A DNA stretch of 64,000 nucleotides. Source: Paenibacillus xylanilyticus. Its GTDB lineage: Bacteria; Bacillota; Bacilli; Paenibacillales; Paenibacillaceae. Position 1 is the first letter of the stretch, and each line of letters starts with the position of its first letter. Below the pieces are notes generated by a model. That model had not been told where the DNA came from. It saw only the letters and a list, made by a program, of their open reading frames with translations, and did not search any database. The translations under genes were made by a program, and so were the position numbers. Shown one piece after another: positions 53,800-62,357 of the stretch. The stretch is from assembly GCF_013359935.1 (NCBI RefSeq), contig NZ_JABMCB010000201.1:186001-250000 (forward strand). Reading direction: 5' to 3'.

Positions 53800-55455
53800 A
53801 TGCGAATGAGAAAAAAATGGATGTCCGGAATCATGGCGATGGCCATGAGTACAGTCTTGATCCTATCGGGCTGCTCCAGCAATGAGGGGGCTGGGAATTC
53901 ACCTGCTCCGGCCGAAGGCAGCGAACCTCCAGCAGAAGTGAGCGAGGCTCAGGATACGATGATCATGGGCCGCGGTGGCGATTCCGTGGCGCTCGACCCG
54001 GCAATTGTAACAGATGGAGAGTCGCTCAAAATTGGACATCAGGTATTCGACTCATTGCTGGACTACAAGGAAGGCGAGACAGAAGTGGTGCCTGGTTTGG
54101 CAGAGAGCTGGGAGATTTCGGCGGATGGCCTGAAGTATACGTTTAAGCTGAAGTCCGGCGTGAAGTTCCATGATGGTACAGATTTTAATGCCGAGGCTGT
54201 CGTGTTTAACTTCAACCGTTGGAGCGATCCGGCGAGTGAATATAAATTTGAAGGGGATTCCTTCGACTATTATGATTCCATGTTTGGGCCAGAGGATGGC
54301 CGTGTCATCAAGGAAGTGAAGGCGATTGACGAGACGACTGTCGAGTTCACGTTGAACCAGCCGCAGGCGCCTTTCCTGCAAAACATCGCGATGACACCAT
54401 TCGGTATTGCCAGTCCAACGGCGATTCAGGAGAAAAAAGAGAATTTCAAAAGCGAGCCCGTGGGCACAGGCCCATTTGTATTCAAAGAGTGGAAGCGGAA
54501 CGACTCCATCACTCTGGAGAAAAACCCGAATTACTGGAAAGAAGGATTGCCGAAGCTGAACAAAGTCATTGTTCGTTCGATTCCGGACAACACGGCACGC
54601 TTCAATGCGCTGCAAAATGGCGAGATTGATGTCATGGAAGACCTGAACCCGGATGACCTGTCGATCCTTGAAGGCAACAGTGAGTTGCAAAAGATCGAGC
54701 GTCCACCGTTCAACGTGGCGTATATTGGCTTTAACTTTAAGAAGAAACCTTTTGACGATGTAAAAGTAAGACAAGCCCTCAACCATGCGGTGAACAAGCA
54801 GGGCATTATTGATGCTTTCTTTGCTGGACAGGCTCAGCCTGCGGTGAACCCAATGCCACCGACACTGTGGGGATATAACGATTCCATTGAGGATTATCCG
54901 TATGATCTGGAAAAAGCAAAAGCATTACTGGCCGAAGCCGGCTTCCCGGACGGATTGCCTGACCCGGTGACATTCTATGCAATGCCTGTGTCGCGTCCTT
55001 ATATGCCTGACGGCAAGAAGGTGGCCGAAGCGATTCAGGCTGATTTCGAGAAAATTGGAGTGACCGTTAACATCGAATCGCCGGAGTGGGCGACTTATCT
55101 TGATGATGCGAAAGCTGGGGAGAAGGACGACATCTACATGCTTGGCTGGACCGGAGATAACGGCGACCCGGATAACTTCCTGTACACGCTGCTGGATAAA
55201 GACGCGATTCCGGGTAATAACCGCAGCTTCTATGTAAACGAAGAATTGCATGTGCTGCTGACCGAAGCGCAGAAAGAAACGGACCAGGACAAACGCGCCG
55301 AGCTGTACAAACAGGCTCAAGTCATTATCAAGGAAGATGCACCGTGGATTCCACTTGTGCACACGACACCTATTCTGGCAGGTAAAGCCAACCTGAAAGG
55401 TTTTGTACCTTCCCCACTGGGAAGTGAATCGTATGCGAATGCCTACTTTGAATAA
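53800..55455 (+). CDS. ABC transporter substrate-binding lipoprotein, peptide/nickel family
   Basis: A 551-residue family 5 solute-binding protein. Signal peptide with lipobox (MAMSTVLILSGC, Cys anchor), an acidic/Pro linker, then VALDPAIVTDGESLKIGHQVFDSLLDYKEGE, GLAESWEISADGLKYTFKLKSGVKFHDG (family signature) and RQALNHAVNKQGIID. It captures oligopeptides or similar ligands outside the membrane and hands them to the permeases encoded next. GGGAAGGGTG lies about 12 bases before the ATG. ATPase genes are not in the cluster and must be supplied from elsewhere. Confidence 0.92.
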   Translation: MRMRKKWMSGIMAMAMSTVLILSGCSSNEGAGNSPAPAEGSEPPAEVSEAQDTMIMGRGGDSVALDPAIVTDGESLKIGHQVFDSLLDYKEGETEVVPGLAESWEISADGLKYTFKLKSGVKFHDGTDFNAEAVVFNFNRWSDPASEYKFEGDSFDYYDSMFGPEDGRVIKEVKAIDETTVEFTLNQPQAPFLQNIAMTPFGIASPTAIQEKKENFKSEPVGTGPFVFKEWKRNDSITLEKNPNYWKEGLPKLNKVIVRSIPDNTARFNALQNGEIDVMEDLNPDDLSILEGNSELQKIERPPFNVAYIGFNFKKKPFDDVKVRQALNHAVNKQGIIDAFFAGQAQPAVNPMPPTLWGYNDSIEDYPYDLEKAKALLAEAGFPDGLPDPVTFYAMPVSRPYMPDGKKVAEAIQADFEKIGVTVNIESPEWATYLDDAKAGEKDDIYMLGWTGDNGDPDNFLYTLLDKDAIPGNNRSFYVNEELHVLLTEAQKETDQDKRAELYKQAQVIIKEDAPWIPLVHTTPILAGKANLKGFVPSPLGSESYANAYFE

Positions 55456-55487
55456 GTCCTTGTAAGTTGACTGACTACATTTATTCA

Positions 55488-55574
55488 TTCAAAGCGCTGG
55501 TGAACATGTAATGCTTGGCAGAACCCACATCTGGTTGTAACGATCTAAAGCATTCTTGTCTGCCGGCGCTTTTA
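55488..55574 (+). other. Intercistronic stem-loop between binding-protein and permease genes
   Basis: CAAAGCGCTGG pairs with CCGGCGCTTTT, and GGCAGA/TCTGCC can pair inside. It is a partial terminator-like or mRNA-stabilising hairpin, as often seen where a binding protein is made in excess over its permeases. Confidence 0.5.
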
Positions 55575-55617
55575 TGATTACATTTTGCATGATACGTCAA
55601 AGGCAGGTGAATGTGAA

Positions 55618-56622
55618 ATGAACAGCTATATTGTCAAACGCATCCTTGTGCTTCTGCCCGTTTTGCTGGGCATGACCCTGATCGTCTTTTCTATTATCCA
55701 CGCCATTCCGGGTGATCCTGCAGAGACCATACTTGGGCAAAAGGCAACCGAGCAGTCCAAGCAGGCCCTTCGTGACCAGCTCGGCCTCGATAAACCGTGG
55801 TTTCAGCAGTATTTCGCCTACCTTGGCGATTTGCTCCAAGGAGACTTGGGCACATCCATCCGCACCAAGGTACCTATTGCCCAGGAAATCGTGCCTTATC
55901 TGACAGCCACCCTCGAATTAACGATGGCGAGTATGTTATTTGCGGTCATTATAGGCGTTAATGCGGGGATCGTCAGTGCATGGAAACATAACTCCTGGTT
56001 TGATTACTGCTGTATGGTCATTGCGCTCGTTGGCGTGTCGATGCCGATTTTTTGGCTGGGTCTGATGGAACAATGGCTGTTTGCCAACAAGCTGCACTGG
56101 CTGCCTTCCATTGGACGAATGAATGCGCGTGATCCCGTTGAAGCCATTACGGGTCTATATGTACTTGATACGATGATTGCCGGGCGTTGGGACCAGTTGT
56201 GGACCGTAACCAAACATCTGATTCTGCCAAGTGTAGCACTTGGAACGATTCCGATGGCCGTTATTGCCCGGATGACTCGCTCCAGCATGCTTGAGGTCAT
56301 GAGCTCGGATTATATCCGCACCGCGAAGGCGAAGGGACTCGGTCCGTTTTTTGTCGTATATGGACATGCCCTCAAAAATGCCTTTATCCCAGTCCTGACC
56401 GTTATCGGCATACAGACGGGCTCTTTGCTCGGTGGTGCGGTGTTGACCGAAACCATCTTCGCCTGGCCGGGTGTGGGACGCTATATATATGAAGCCATTA
56501 GTTCGCGGGACTACCCCGTGATTCAGAGCGGCATTCTGATCGTGGCCTTTTTCTTCGTGGTGATTAATCTGATTGTCGACTTGCTCTACGCTGTGTTTGA
56601 TCCGCGGATTAGCTATAAGTAG
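55618..56622 (+). CDS. Peptide ABC transporter permease, DppB/OppB type
   Basis: A 334-residue inner-membrane protein. The N-terminus MNSYIVKRILVLLPVLLGMTLIVFSIIHAIPGDPAE and LRDQLGLDKPWFQQYFAYLGDLLQGDLGTS are diagnostic of DppB. The EAA-type loop is YIRTAKAKGLGPFFVVYGHALKNAFIPVLT. About six membrane helices. The ATG at 55618 follows GGCAGGTG; the frame opens 11 codons earlier without support. Confidence 0.93.
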   Translation: MNSYIVKRILVLLPVLLGMTLIVFSIIHAIPGDPAETILGQKATEQSKQALRDQLGLDKPWFQQYFAYLGDLLQGDLGTSIRTKVPIAQEIVPYLTATLELTMASMLFAVIIGVNAGIVSAWKHNSWFDYCCMVIALVGVSMPIFWLGLMEQWLFANKLHWLPSIGRMNARDPVEAITGLYVLDTMIAGRWDQLWTVTKHLILPSVALGTIPMAVIARMTRSSMLEVMSSDYIRTAKAKGLGPFFVVYGHALKNAFIPVLTVIGIQTGSLLGGAVLTETIFAWPGVGRYIYEAISSRDYPVIQSGILIVAFFFVVINLIVDLLYAVFDPRISYK

Positions 56623-56670
56623 GAATGGTCCATCTCATCTTTCATTCATATCCAAGAAGGGAGACGCCGC

Positions 56671-57567
56671 ATGGCCAAATTATCAACCAACACCGGACAA
56701 ACTATTGACGCCGCATCGGCACGTACATCCGGTCCATGGCGGGAAGCCTGGAGAACATTTCGGCGCAATCGGCTGGCGCTCGCTGGACTGATCATTATCG
56801 TGTTTTTCATCCTTCTGGCCTTCCTTGCTCCATACATTGCCCCTTACGATTACAAGGAACAGGTGCTGACAGACCGGCTGCAGGCCCCTTCGGCAGAGCA
56901 TTGGTTTGGAACTGATGATCTGGGGCGTGACGTGTTTTCCCGTGTATTGCATGGTGCACGCATCTCGTTGTGGGTGGGATTCTTCTCGGTCATCGGTTCC
57001 ATTATTGCGGGAGCGTTGCTTGGTTTGATTGCCGGGTTTTACGGAAAATGGGCGGATATGCTCATCTCACGCCTATTCGATATACTTCTGGCGTTCCCGG
57101 GCATTCTACTCGCCATCGCCATTGTAGCGATTCTCGGTCCATCTCTGCAAAACGCGTTACTTGCCATAGCCATCGTGAACATTCCGACCTACGGACGGTT
57201 GGTGCGTTCACGTGTACTTAGCTTGAGACAGGAGGAATTCATAACATCTGCCCGCACACTGGGTGCGAATAATATGCGGATATTGTTCCGTCATATCCTG
57301 CCGAACAGCCTTACTCCGCTGATTGTACAGGGTACGCTGGGCATTGGGACAGCCATTATTGAGGCAGCAGCACTGGGGTTTCTCGGCATGGGAGCGCAAC
57401 CGCCTGATCCCGAATGGGGCAAAATGCTCTCCGATTCCCGTCAGTTTCTGCAGAAAGCACCGTGGACGCTTATCTTTCCCGGGCTTTCCATCATGTTGAC
57501 CGTACTCGGCTTCAACCTGCTTGGGGATGGGCTGCGTGATACCCTTGATCCGAAGATGGTGAAATAA
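56671..57567 (+). CDS. Peptide ABC transporter permease, DppC/OppC type
   Basis: A 298-residue permease. RTFRRNRLALAGLIIIVFFILLAFLAPYIAPYDY, HWFGTDDLGRDVFSRVLHGARISL and the EAA loop ITSARTLGANNMRILFRHILPNSLTPLIV are standard. It pairs with the DppB-type permease to form the channel. Ends the operon ahead of a hairpin terminator. Confidence 0.93.
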   Translation: MAKLSTNTGQTIDAASARTSGPWREAWRTFRRNRLALAGLIIIVFFILLAFLAPYIAPYDYKEQVLTDRLQAPSAEHWFGTDDLGRDVFSRVLHGARISLWVGFFSVIGSIIAGALLGLIAGFYGKWADMLISRLFDILLAFPGILLAIAIVAILGPSLQNALLAIAIVNIPTYGRLVRSRVLSLRQEEFITSARTLGANNMRILFRHILPNSLTPLIVQGTLGIGTAIIEAAALGFLGMGAQPPDPEWGKMLSDSRQFLQKAPWTLIFPGLSIMLTVLGFNLLGDGLRDTLDPKMVK

Positions 57568-57648
57568 AACAAGTAACGCACTCCAGCCTTACGACATTAT
57601 CTTCTTAAATTCTTCTAAGTTATTGCATCCTATCATTAAGCCGCGCTA

Positions 57649-57682
57649 AGCCGGTTCGAGTTTGACTCGAGCTGGCTCTTTG
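57649..57682 (+). terminator. Terminator of the peptide transporter operon
   Basis: AGCCGG-TTCGAGT, TTG loop, ACTCGAG-CTGGCT, then CTTTGT. Confidence 0.75.
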
Positions 57683-57769
57683 TATTGTCTAATTGATTAC
57701 GTTAAAATCAAATGTGCATGCATAAATGAAGTGTTAATCACCCATTTTGTTAAAATAACGCCCAGCGTA

Positions 57770-57799
57770 TTGACACCCAATTTTGCCATATGTTATATA
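57770..57799 (+). promoter_or_regulatory. Sigma-A promoter of htpG
   Basis: TTGACA at 57770-57775, 18-base spacer, TATATA at 57794-57799. The predicted start lies just before or in the CIRCE element. Confidence 0.75.
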
Positions 57800-57810
57800 A
57801 AAGAAAGGGT

Positions 57811-57837
57811 TTAGCACTCCAGACTTCTGAGTGCTAA
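57811..57837 (+). promoter_or_regulatory. CIRCE element (HrcA operator) upstream of htpG
   Basis: TTAGCACTC-N9-GAGTGCTAA, an exact match to the CIRCE consensus, positioned at the transcription start region. HrcA binding here would make htpG a class I heat-shock gene. Confidence 0.95.
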
Positions 57838-57926
57838 CAAATGATGGTTTTTACTACAGGACTACATATGGAATGATTAATTTATTTCATAGAACGAACT
57901 TAGATATTACACGGGAACGAAGCGTG

Positions 57927-58035
57927 CAGAACCAATCTGGAGAAGCGAAGCGTTCGCCTTTATCCCCGGATTTTTCCATCTAAAATAATGGAATCAAAAA
58001 AAATTGGGGATAACAGCGATCGGAAGATGGTTCTG
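57927..58035 (+). repeat. Covarying hairpin repeat, copy R5 (in the htpG leader)
   Basis: CAGAACCAATCT, side hairpin GCGAA-GCG-TTCGC, TTTATCCCC, apical TTTTTCCAT...ATGGAA, GGGGATAA, GCGATCGG, AGATGGTTCTG. The outer arms pair over 11 bp with one bulged A but differ in sequence from R7. It lies between CIRCE and the htpG start codon, so it should be transcribed. Confidence 0.82.
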
Positions 58036-58129
58036 TTTAGCGAAGTGGTATGGTGTAATGTTAAGGAGTTTGTTCTATAACTCCAATTCAATCATTCTAT
58101 ATCCCAAATTGAAAGGAGAACACCCATTC

Positions 58130-60010
58130 ATGGCCAAGAAACAGTTCCAGGCAGAATCCAAACGTTTGCTGGATATGATGATCAACTCCATCTATACCCA
58201 AAGAGAAATCTTTTTGAGAGAATTGATCTCCAACTCCAGTGACGCCATTGACAAAATATATTACAAAGCTCTCACCGACGATACTCTCGTCTTCAACAAA
58301 GAGGACTACTACATCAAGTTGACCATCGACAAAGAGAATCGTACGCTCACACTGACGGATACCGGAATCGGGATGAGCCAGGAAGAGCTTGAGAACAATC
58401 TGGGGGTTATCGCGAAGAGTGGTTCCCTGGCATTCAAGAAGGAGAACGAAGCCAAAGACGGCCATAACATCATCGGACAATTCGGGGTTGGATTCTACTC
58501 TGCATTCATGGTGGCGGACAAGCTGACTGTAACGAGTAAAACACTGGGCAGTGACGAAGCGTGGAAATGGGAATCCGAAGGTGCGGACGGATATACGATC
58601 TCACCAGCCGAGAAAGATTCCGTAGGTACGGAGATCGTCCTGACGATTAAACCGAATACCGAAGAGGATTCGTATGATGAGTTTTTGGAAGAGTATCGCC
58701 TGAGATCCATCATCAAGAAATATTCCGACTTCATTCGTTACCCGATCAAGATGGATGTGACAAGTCAGCGTCCGAAGGAAGGTACCGAGAACGAGTTTGA
58801 GGAGTACAAGGAAGAGCAAACCGTCAACAGCATGGTGCCGATCTGGCGCAAAAACAAAAGCGAGCTGACCGAAGAAGACTACAACAACTTCTATATGGAA
58901 AAACGCTACGGTTTTGACAAACCGCTCAAACACCTGCACATCAGCGCAGATGGCGCAGTGGTTTACAATGCGATCCTGTTTATTCCGGAGAACACGCCGT
59001 TTGACTACTATACAAAAGAGTATGAAAAAGGCCTTGAATTGTACTCCAACGGTGTCCTGATCATGGACAAATGCGGTGATTTACTGCCAGACTACTTTGG
59101 TTTTGTAAAGGGTATGGTGGATTCGGAAGACCTGTCCCTGAACATCTCCCGTGAAATGCTGCAGCATGACCGTCAGCTCAGCCTGATCGCGAAAAATATC
59201 AAAAACAAAATCAAGAGCCAACTGCAAAGCTTGCTGAAGGATGATCGTGAGAGCTACGAGAAGTTCTATCAAGCGTTTGGACGTCAGTTGAAATATGGCG
59301 TATACAGCGACTATGGCGTAAACAAGGATACACTGCAGGATCTGCTGCTGTTCTCTTCTTCCAAAGAGAAAAAGCTGGTGAGCCTGGACGAATACGTCTC
59401 CAGAATGCCTGAAGACCAGAAGTATATCTACTATGCATCCGGTGAATCCATTGAGCGGATCGAGAAGCTGCCTCAGATCGAGGGCGTACTCGATAAAGGA
59501 TATGAAGTGCTGTACTTCACCGAGGACATTGATGAATTCGCGATCAAAATGATCATGAACTACAAGGAGAAAGAATTCAAATCCATCTCCAGCGGTGACC
59601 TGGGTATCGAAGACAGCGAAGACAAAGAGAAAAATGAAGCAGAGGACAACGATAATAAAGAGTTGTTTGAAGCAATGCAAGCACAGCTCGCAGGGAAAGT
59701 AAAAGCCGTGAAAGCTTCGAAACGCCTGAGAAGCCATCCGGTATGCTTGTCCACCGAAGGTGAATTGACCATCGAGATGGAGAAAATCCTGAAAGCCATG
59801 CCGAACAGCGAGAATGTACAAGCGGATAAAGTGCTGGAGATCAACGTGAATCACGATGTCTTCAAGTCCCTGAAAGACGCATTTGCACAGGATAAGGAAA
59901 AACTGAGCCTGTACACTAGCCTGTTGTATCATCAAGCATTGCTGATCGAAGGCTTGCCAATTCAGGATCCGGTAGAGTTCACAAACGACATCTGCAAAGT
60001 GATGGTGTAA
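58130..60010 (+). CDS. htpG: HtpG, Hsp90 family chaperone
   Basis: A 626-residue ATP-dependent chaperone. The GHKL ATPase motifs are ISNSSDAIDK, LTDTGIGMSQEEL and GQFGVGFYSAFMV. The middle domain has NISREMLQHDRQL, the conserved Arg region that senses ATP, and the C-terminal dimerisation domain ends DPVEFTNDICKVMV. The ATG at 58130 follows AAAGGAGAAC. The leader is ~300 nt, with CIRCE and repeat R5. A linker of Asp/Glu/Lys (EDSEDKEKNEAEDNDNK) joins middle and C-terminal domains. Confidence 0.97.
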   Translation: MAKKQFQAESKRLLDMMINSIYTQREIFLRELISNSSDAIDKIYYKALTDDTLVFNKEDYYIKLTIDKENRTLTLTDTGIGMSQEELENNLGVIAKSGSLAFKKENEAKDGHNIIGQFGVGFYSAFMVADKLTVTSKTLGSDEAWKWESEGADGYTISPAEKDSVGTEIVLTIKPNTEEDSYDEFLEEYRLRSIIKKYSDFIRYPIKMDVTSQRPKEGTENEFEEYKEEQTVNSMVPIWRKNKSELTEEDYNNFYMEKRYGFDKPLKHLHISADGAVVYNAILFIPENTPFDYYTKEYEKGLELYSNGVLIMDKCGDLLPDYFGFVKGMVDSEDLSLNISREMLQHDRQLSLIAKNIKNKIKSQLQSLLKDDRESYEKFYQAFGRQLKYGVYSDYGVNKDTLQDLLLFSSSKEKKLVSLDEYVSRMPEDQKYIYYASGESIERIEKLPQIEGVLDKGYEVLYFTEDIDEFAIKMIMNYKEKEFKSISSGDLGIEDSEDKEKNEAEDNDNKELFEAMQAQLAGKVKAVKASKRLRSHPVCLSTEGELTIEMEKILKAMPNSENVQADKVLEINVNHDVFKSLKDAFAQDKEKLSLYTSLLYHQALLIEGLPIQDPVEFTNDICKVMV

Positions 60011-60109
60011 CCGCCTCGCCGAGCATTGAGCATTAAATTATGCGCGCAGCTTAACGCTGTCAGCATTTCCTATGAATAGGGCAGCAGGCGCAGCGCTGAC
60101 CATCTCCAC

Positions 60110-60142
60110 CCGACAGGGCAATTCCGTCCCTGTCGGTTTTTT
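60110..60142 (+). terminator. Intrinsic terminator of htpG
   Basis: CCGACAGGG, 9-base loop, CCCTGTCGG, TTTTTT. Confidence 0.93.
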
Positions 60143-60278
60143 ATTTTCTCCCCCACTAAGGACAAAAATGGGAGACGGTGGGTCATGGGAGCGCTGAATG
60201 GGAATATATAAATGGCTAATCAAAGAATAGGGTTTTATCTTTTCAAACAAATAATGAACCAACGGAGTAATGAAGGGG

Positions 60279-60389
60279 ACGGAATCGATTCTGGAGAAGC
60301 GAAGCGCTCGCGTTTGTCTCCGGGTTTTCCCCTTGCAGAGGGGAATTCAGAAAACCTGGAGACAACAGCGATCGAAAGAACGATCCGTA
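60279..60389 (+). repeat. Covarying hairpin repeat, copy R6
   Basis: ACGGAATCGATTCT, GCGAAGCGCTCGC, TTTGTCTCCGGGTTTTCCCC, apical loop, GGGGAA, CCTGGAGACAA, GCGATCGAAAG, AACGATCCGT. Nearly identical to R7, including ~25 flanking bases (CCGGAACGGCCACCGAT). Lies in the 922-base region between htpG and the dNTPase gene. That region otherwise holds no gene: reading frames across R6 and R7 are only the repeats themselves. Confidence 0.85.
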
Positions 60390-60566
60390 ACCGGAACGGC
60401 CACCGATGCACATTAGCACTTATTTTCTCTTCCTCACCAATGGAACGAATGGAAGACAGAGGAGCAGGGATGCGATGACGGCAATATACAATGACTAGCC
60501 ATAAGAAAAAAAGGTTGTGAGCTTTTTAGACTATTTAGTTGGAATACAGCGAAAGTAGTGATGGGG

Positions 60567-60677
60567 ACGGAATCGATTCTGGAGAAGCGAAGCGTTCGCG
60601 TTTGTCTCCGGGTTTTCCCCTTGCAGAGGGGAATTCAGAAAACCTGGAGACAACAGCGATCGGAAGAACGATCCGTA
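60567..60677 (+). repeat. Covarying hairpin repeat, copy R7
   Basis: Best-preserved copy. Outer arm ACGGAATCGATTCT pairs with AGAACGATCCGT over 12 bp with two bulged A. Side hairpin GCGAA-GCG-TTCGC. Inner arm TTTGTCTCC pairs with GGAGACAA, and apical TTTTCCCC pairs with GGGGAA...AAAA. It starts 288 bases after R6. Confidence 0.87.
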
Positions 60678-60932
60678 ACCGGAACGGCCACCGATACACA
60701 TAGCACTATTTTTTCTATTTTTGAATTGTCTGAATGTATTCCTATTTCATGTATATCATTTATTCATTTAGGTGCACGGACGATAGTCTGTCAGGGTATA
60801 ATAAAAGAAGAAGACTGTACATCACAGTTTGATGTGAGAAGAGATGACAATCGCAGACAGGTTTTGCTTTTCGAAACGACTGATGTTGTGTATAATCACT
60901 CAAAATAGAGACAGTCGGCTAGGAGTGATCAC

Positions 60933-62348
60933 ATGCAATGGAACGATCTGAGAGAACATAGACAATACCCTGAACTTACGAAACTTGATGGCGCTCGCGC
61001 TGCATATGAGCGGGACTATTCCAGACTGATTCATTCACCGACCTTCCGTCGGTTGCAGGGCAAATCCCAGGTGTTTGGTGCCGGGACAGGCGATTATTAC
61101 CGCACCCGGTTGACCCACTCGCTTGAGGTGGCGCAGATCGCCCGAGAGGCGGCAAGAAGCCTGCTTCGTCGTTATCCCCAAGTGGATTGGAGTCAGGCGG
61201 ACAGCCCGGGACTTATTATTGATTCGGAAGTGGTGGAATGTGCCGCGATCGCGCATGATTTCGGACACCCGCCTTTTGGACATAAAGGAGAAGAAGTGCT
61301 GGACGGCATTTTGGATGACCTGATCAACACCGAGGTCAAGAAGATTATGAAGAAAAGCCGGGGAGCCAAGTCTCCCCAACAGGAACCGGAGATTCGGGCA
61401 GAGCTGAAGCGGAAATACGAGCATTTTGAAGGCAATGCACATAACTTTCGTCTCATCATGTTCCTGGAGAAACGGGAGGATATTGATGGACTGAACCTAT
61501 CTGATGCCGTGCTGCTCGGAATAAACAAGTACCCCTACCCTGGGACCGAGAGCAAGAAAGGCATGTACCATCATGAATGGCAATATATCCATGAGATCCG
61601 TAATCGGTGGAGCATGCCGGCAGGCAAAAAGACGCTGGAAGCCCAGCTCATGGACCTTTGCGACGATATTGCCTATTCCGCGCATGATCTGGAGGATGGG
61701 ATCAAGGCAGGCAAAATCGAAGTGCATGAACATTTCCTGCAGGATCCGCATATCCATCGATTGATTGTGGATAAGATCACAACGCTGGAGGACCTGTTCT
61801 GGAACGGATGGACCAGAGAGTCGATTGGGCAAAAAGTAGAAGAAGTGCTCGCTTCGTTCCTGCGTGTCTGGAATGAGAAGATGCCATTCTGCGAGCATGA
61901 TTACTCCCGTACTCGCCGCGAGGTCAAAGCGTACTGGGTCAGCCTGTTTGTAGGCAGTCTGGGCGTAATTGACGACGGAGACTGGAAAAAGGTCACGTTT
62001 GTCCGTGAAGGTGCCGAGGATCTTGATATGCTGCGTACGGTGAGTGTGCTCAAAAGCTTTGCCTGGGTAACCATGATTCGCGACCTGCGTGTGCAGCGCC
62101 TGCAAAAACGCAGCGAATGGATGATTAAGCGGCTGTGGGATGCGTTCCTTGATCCGGAAACGTCCAAATCGATTATTCCATCCGACTGGCTGCAGCGATA
62201 TGAGAAAGATCAGGCCAAGGCGCATCCGATCTGGACCTGGGAGCATATGGTGATTGATTATATTGCGGGTATGACCGATGCGTTTGCTGAGAAAATATAC
62301 AATGAATTATATGGCCTGAAGGTGGGTTCCATCTATGATCTGGACTAG
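60933..62348 (+). CDS. dNTP triphosphohydrolase (dGTPase-like, HD domain)
   Basis: A 471-residue HD-superfamily enzyme. MQWNDLREHRQYPELTKLDGARAAYERDYSRLIHSPTFRRLQGKSQVF is the dGTPase N-terminus. Metal ligands are in TRLTHSLEVAQIAR and the HD motif IAHDFGHPPFGHKGEE, with SAHDLEDGIKAG as the later Asp. These enzymes split dNTPs into deoxynucleoside and triphosphate and influence dNTP pools and sometimes phage defence. GCTAGGAGTGATCAC precedes the ATG. Followed after 9 bases by the LLM gene, probably in one transcript. Confidence 0.92.
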   Translation: MQWNDLREHRQYPELTKLDGARAAYERDYSRLIHSPTFRRLQGKSQVFGAGTGDYYRTRLTHSLEVAQIAREAARSLLRRYPQVDWSQADSPGLIIDSEVVECAAIAHDFGHPPFGHKGEEVLDGILDDLINTEVKKIMKKSRGAKSPQQEPEIRAELKRKYEHFEGNAHNFRLIMFLEKREDIDGLNLSDAVLLGINKYPYPGTESKKGMYHHEWQYIHEIRNRWSMPAGKKTLEAQLMDLCDDIAYSAHDLEDGIKAGKIEVHEHFLQDPHIHRLIVDKITTLEDLFWNGWTRESIGQKVEEVLASFLRVWNEKMPFCEHDYSRTRREVKAYWVSLFVGSLGVIDDGDWKKVTFVREGAEDLDMLRTVSVLKSFAWVTMIRDLRVQRLQKRSEWMIKRLWDAFLDPETSKSIIPSDWLQRYEKDQAKAHPIWTWEHMVIDYIAGMTDAFAEKIYNELYGLKVGSIYDLD

Positions 62349-62357
62349 GGATAGGGA

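Noticed and set aside
60558..60908. Apparent 116-codon gene over repeat R7
   Set aside because: The translated part is just the hairpin repeat, and R6 gives a related nonsense peptide in its own frame. No proper ribosome site.
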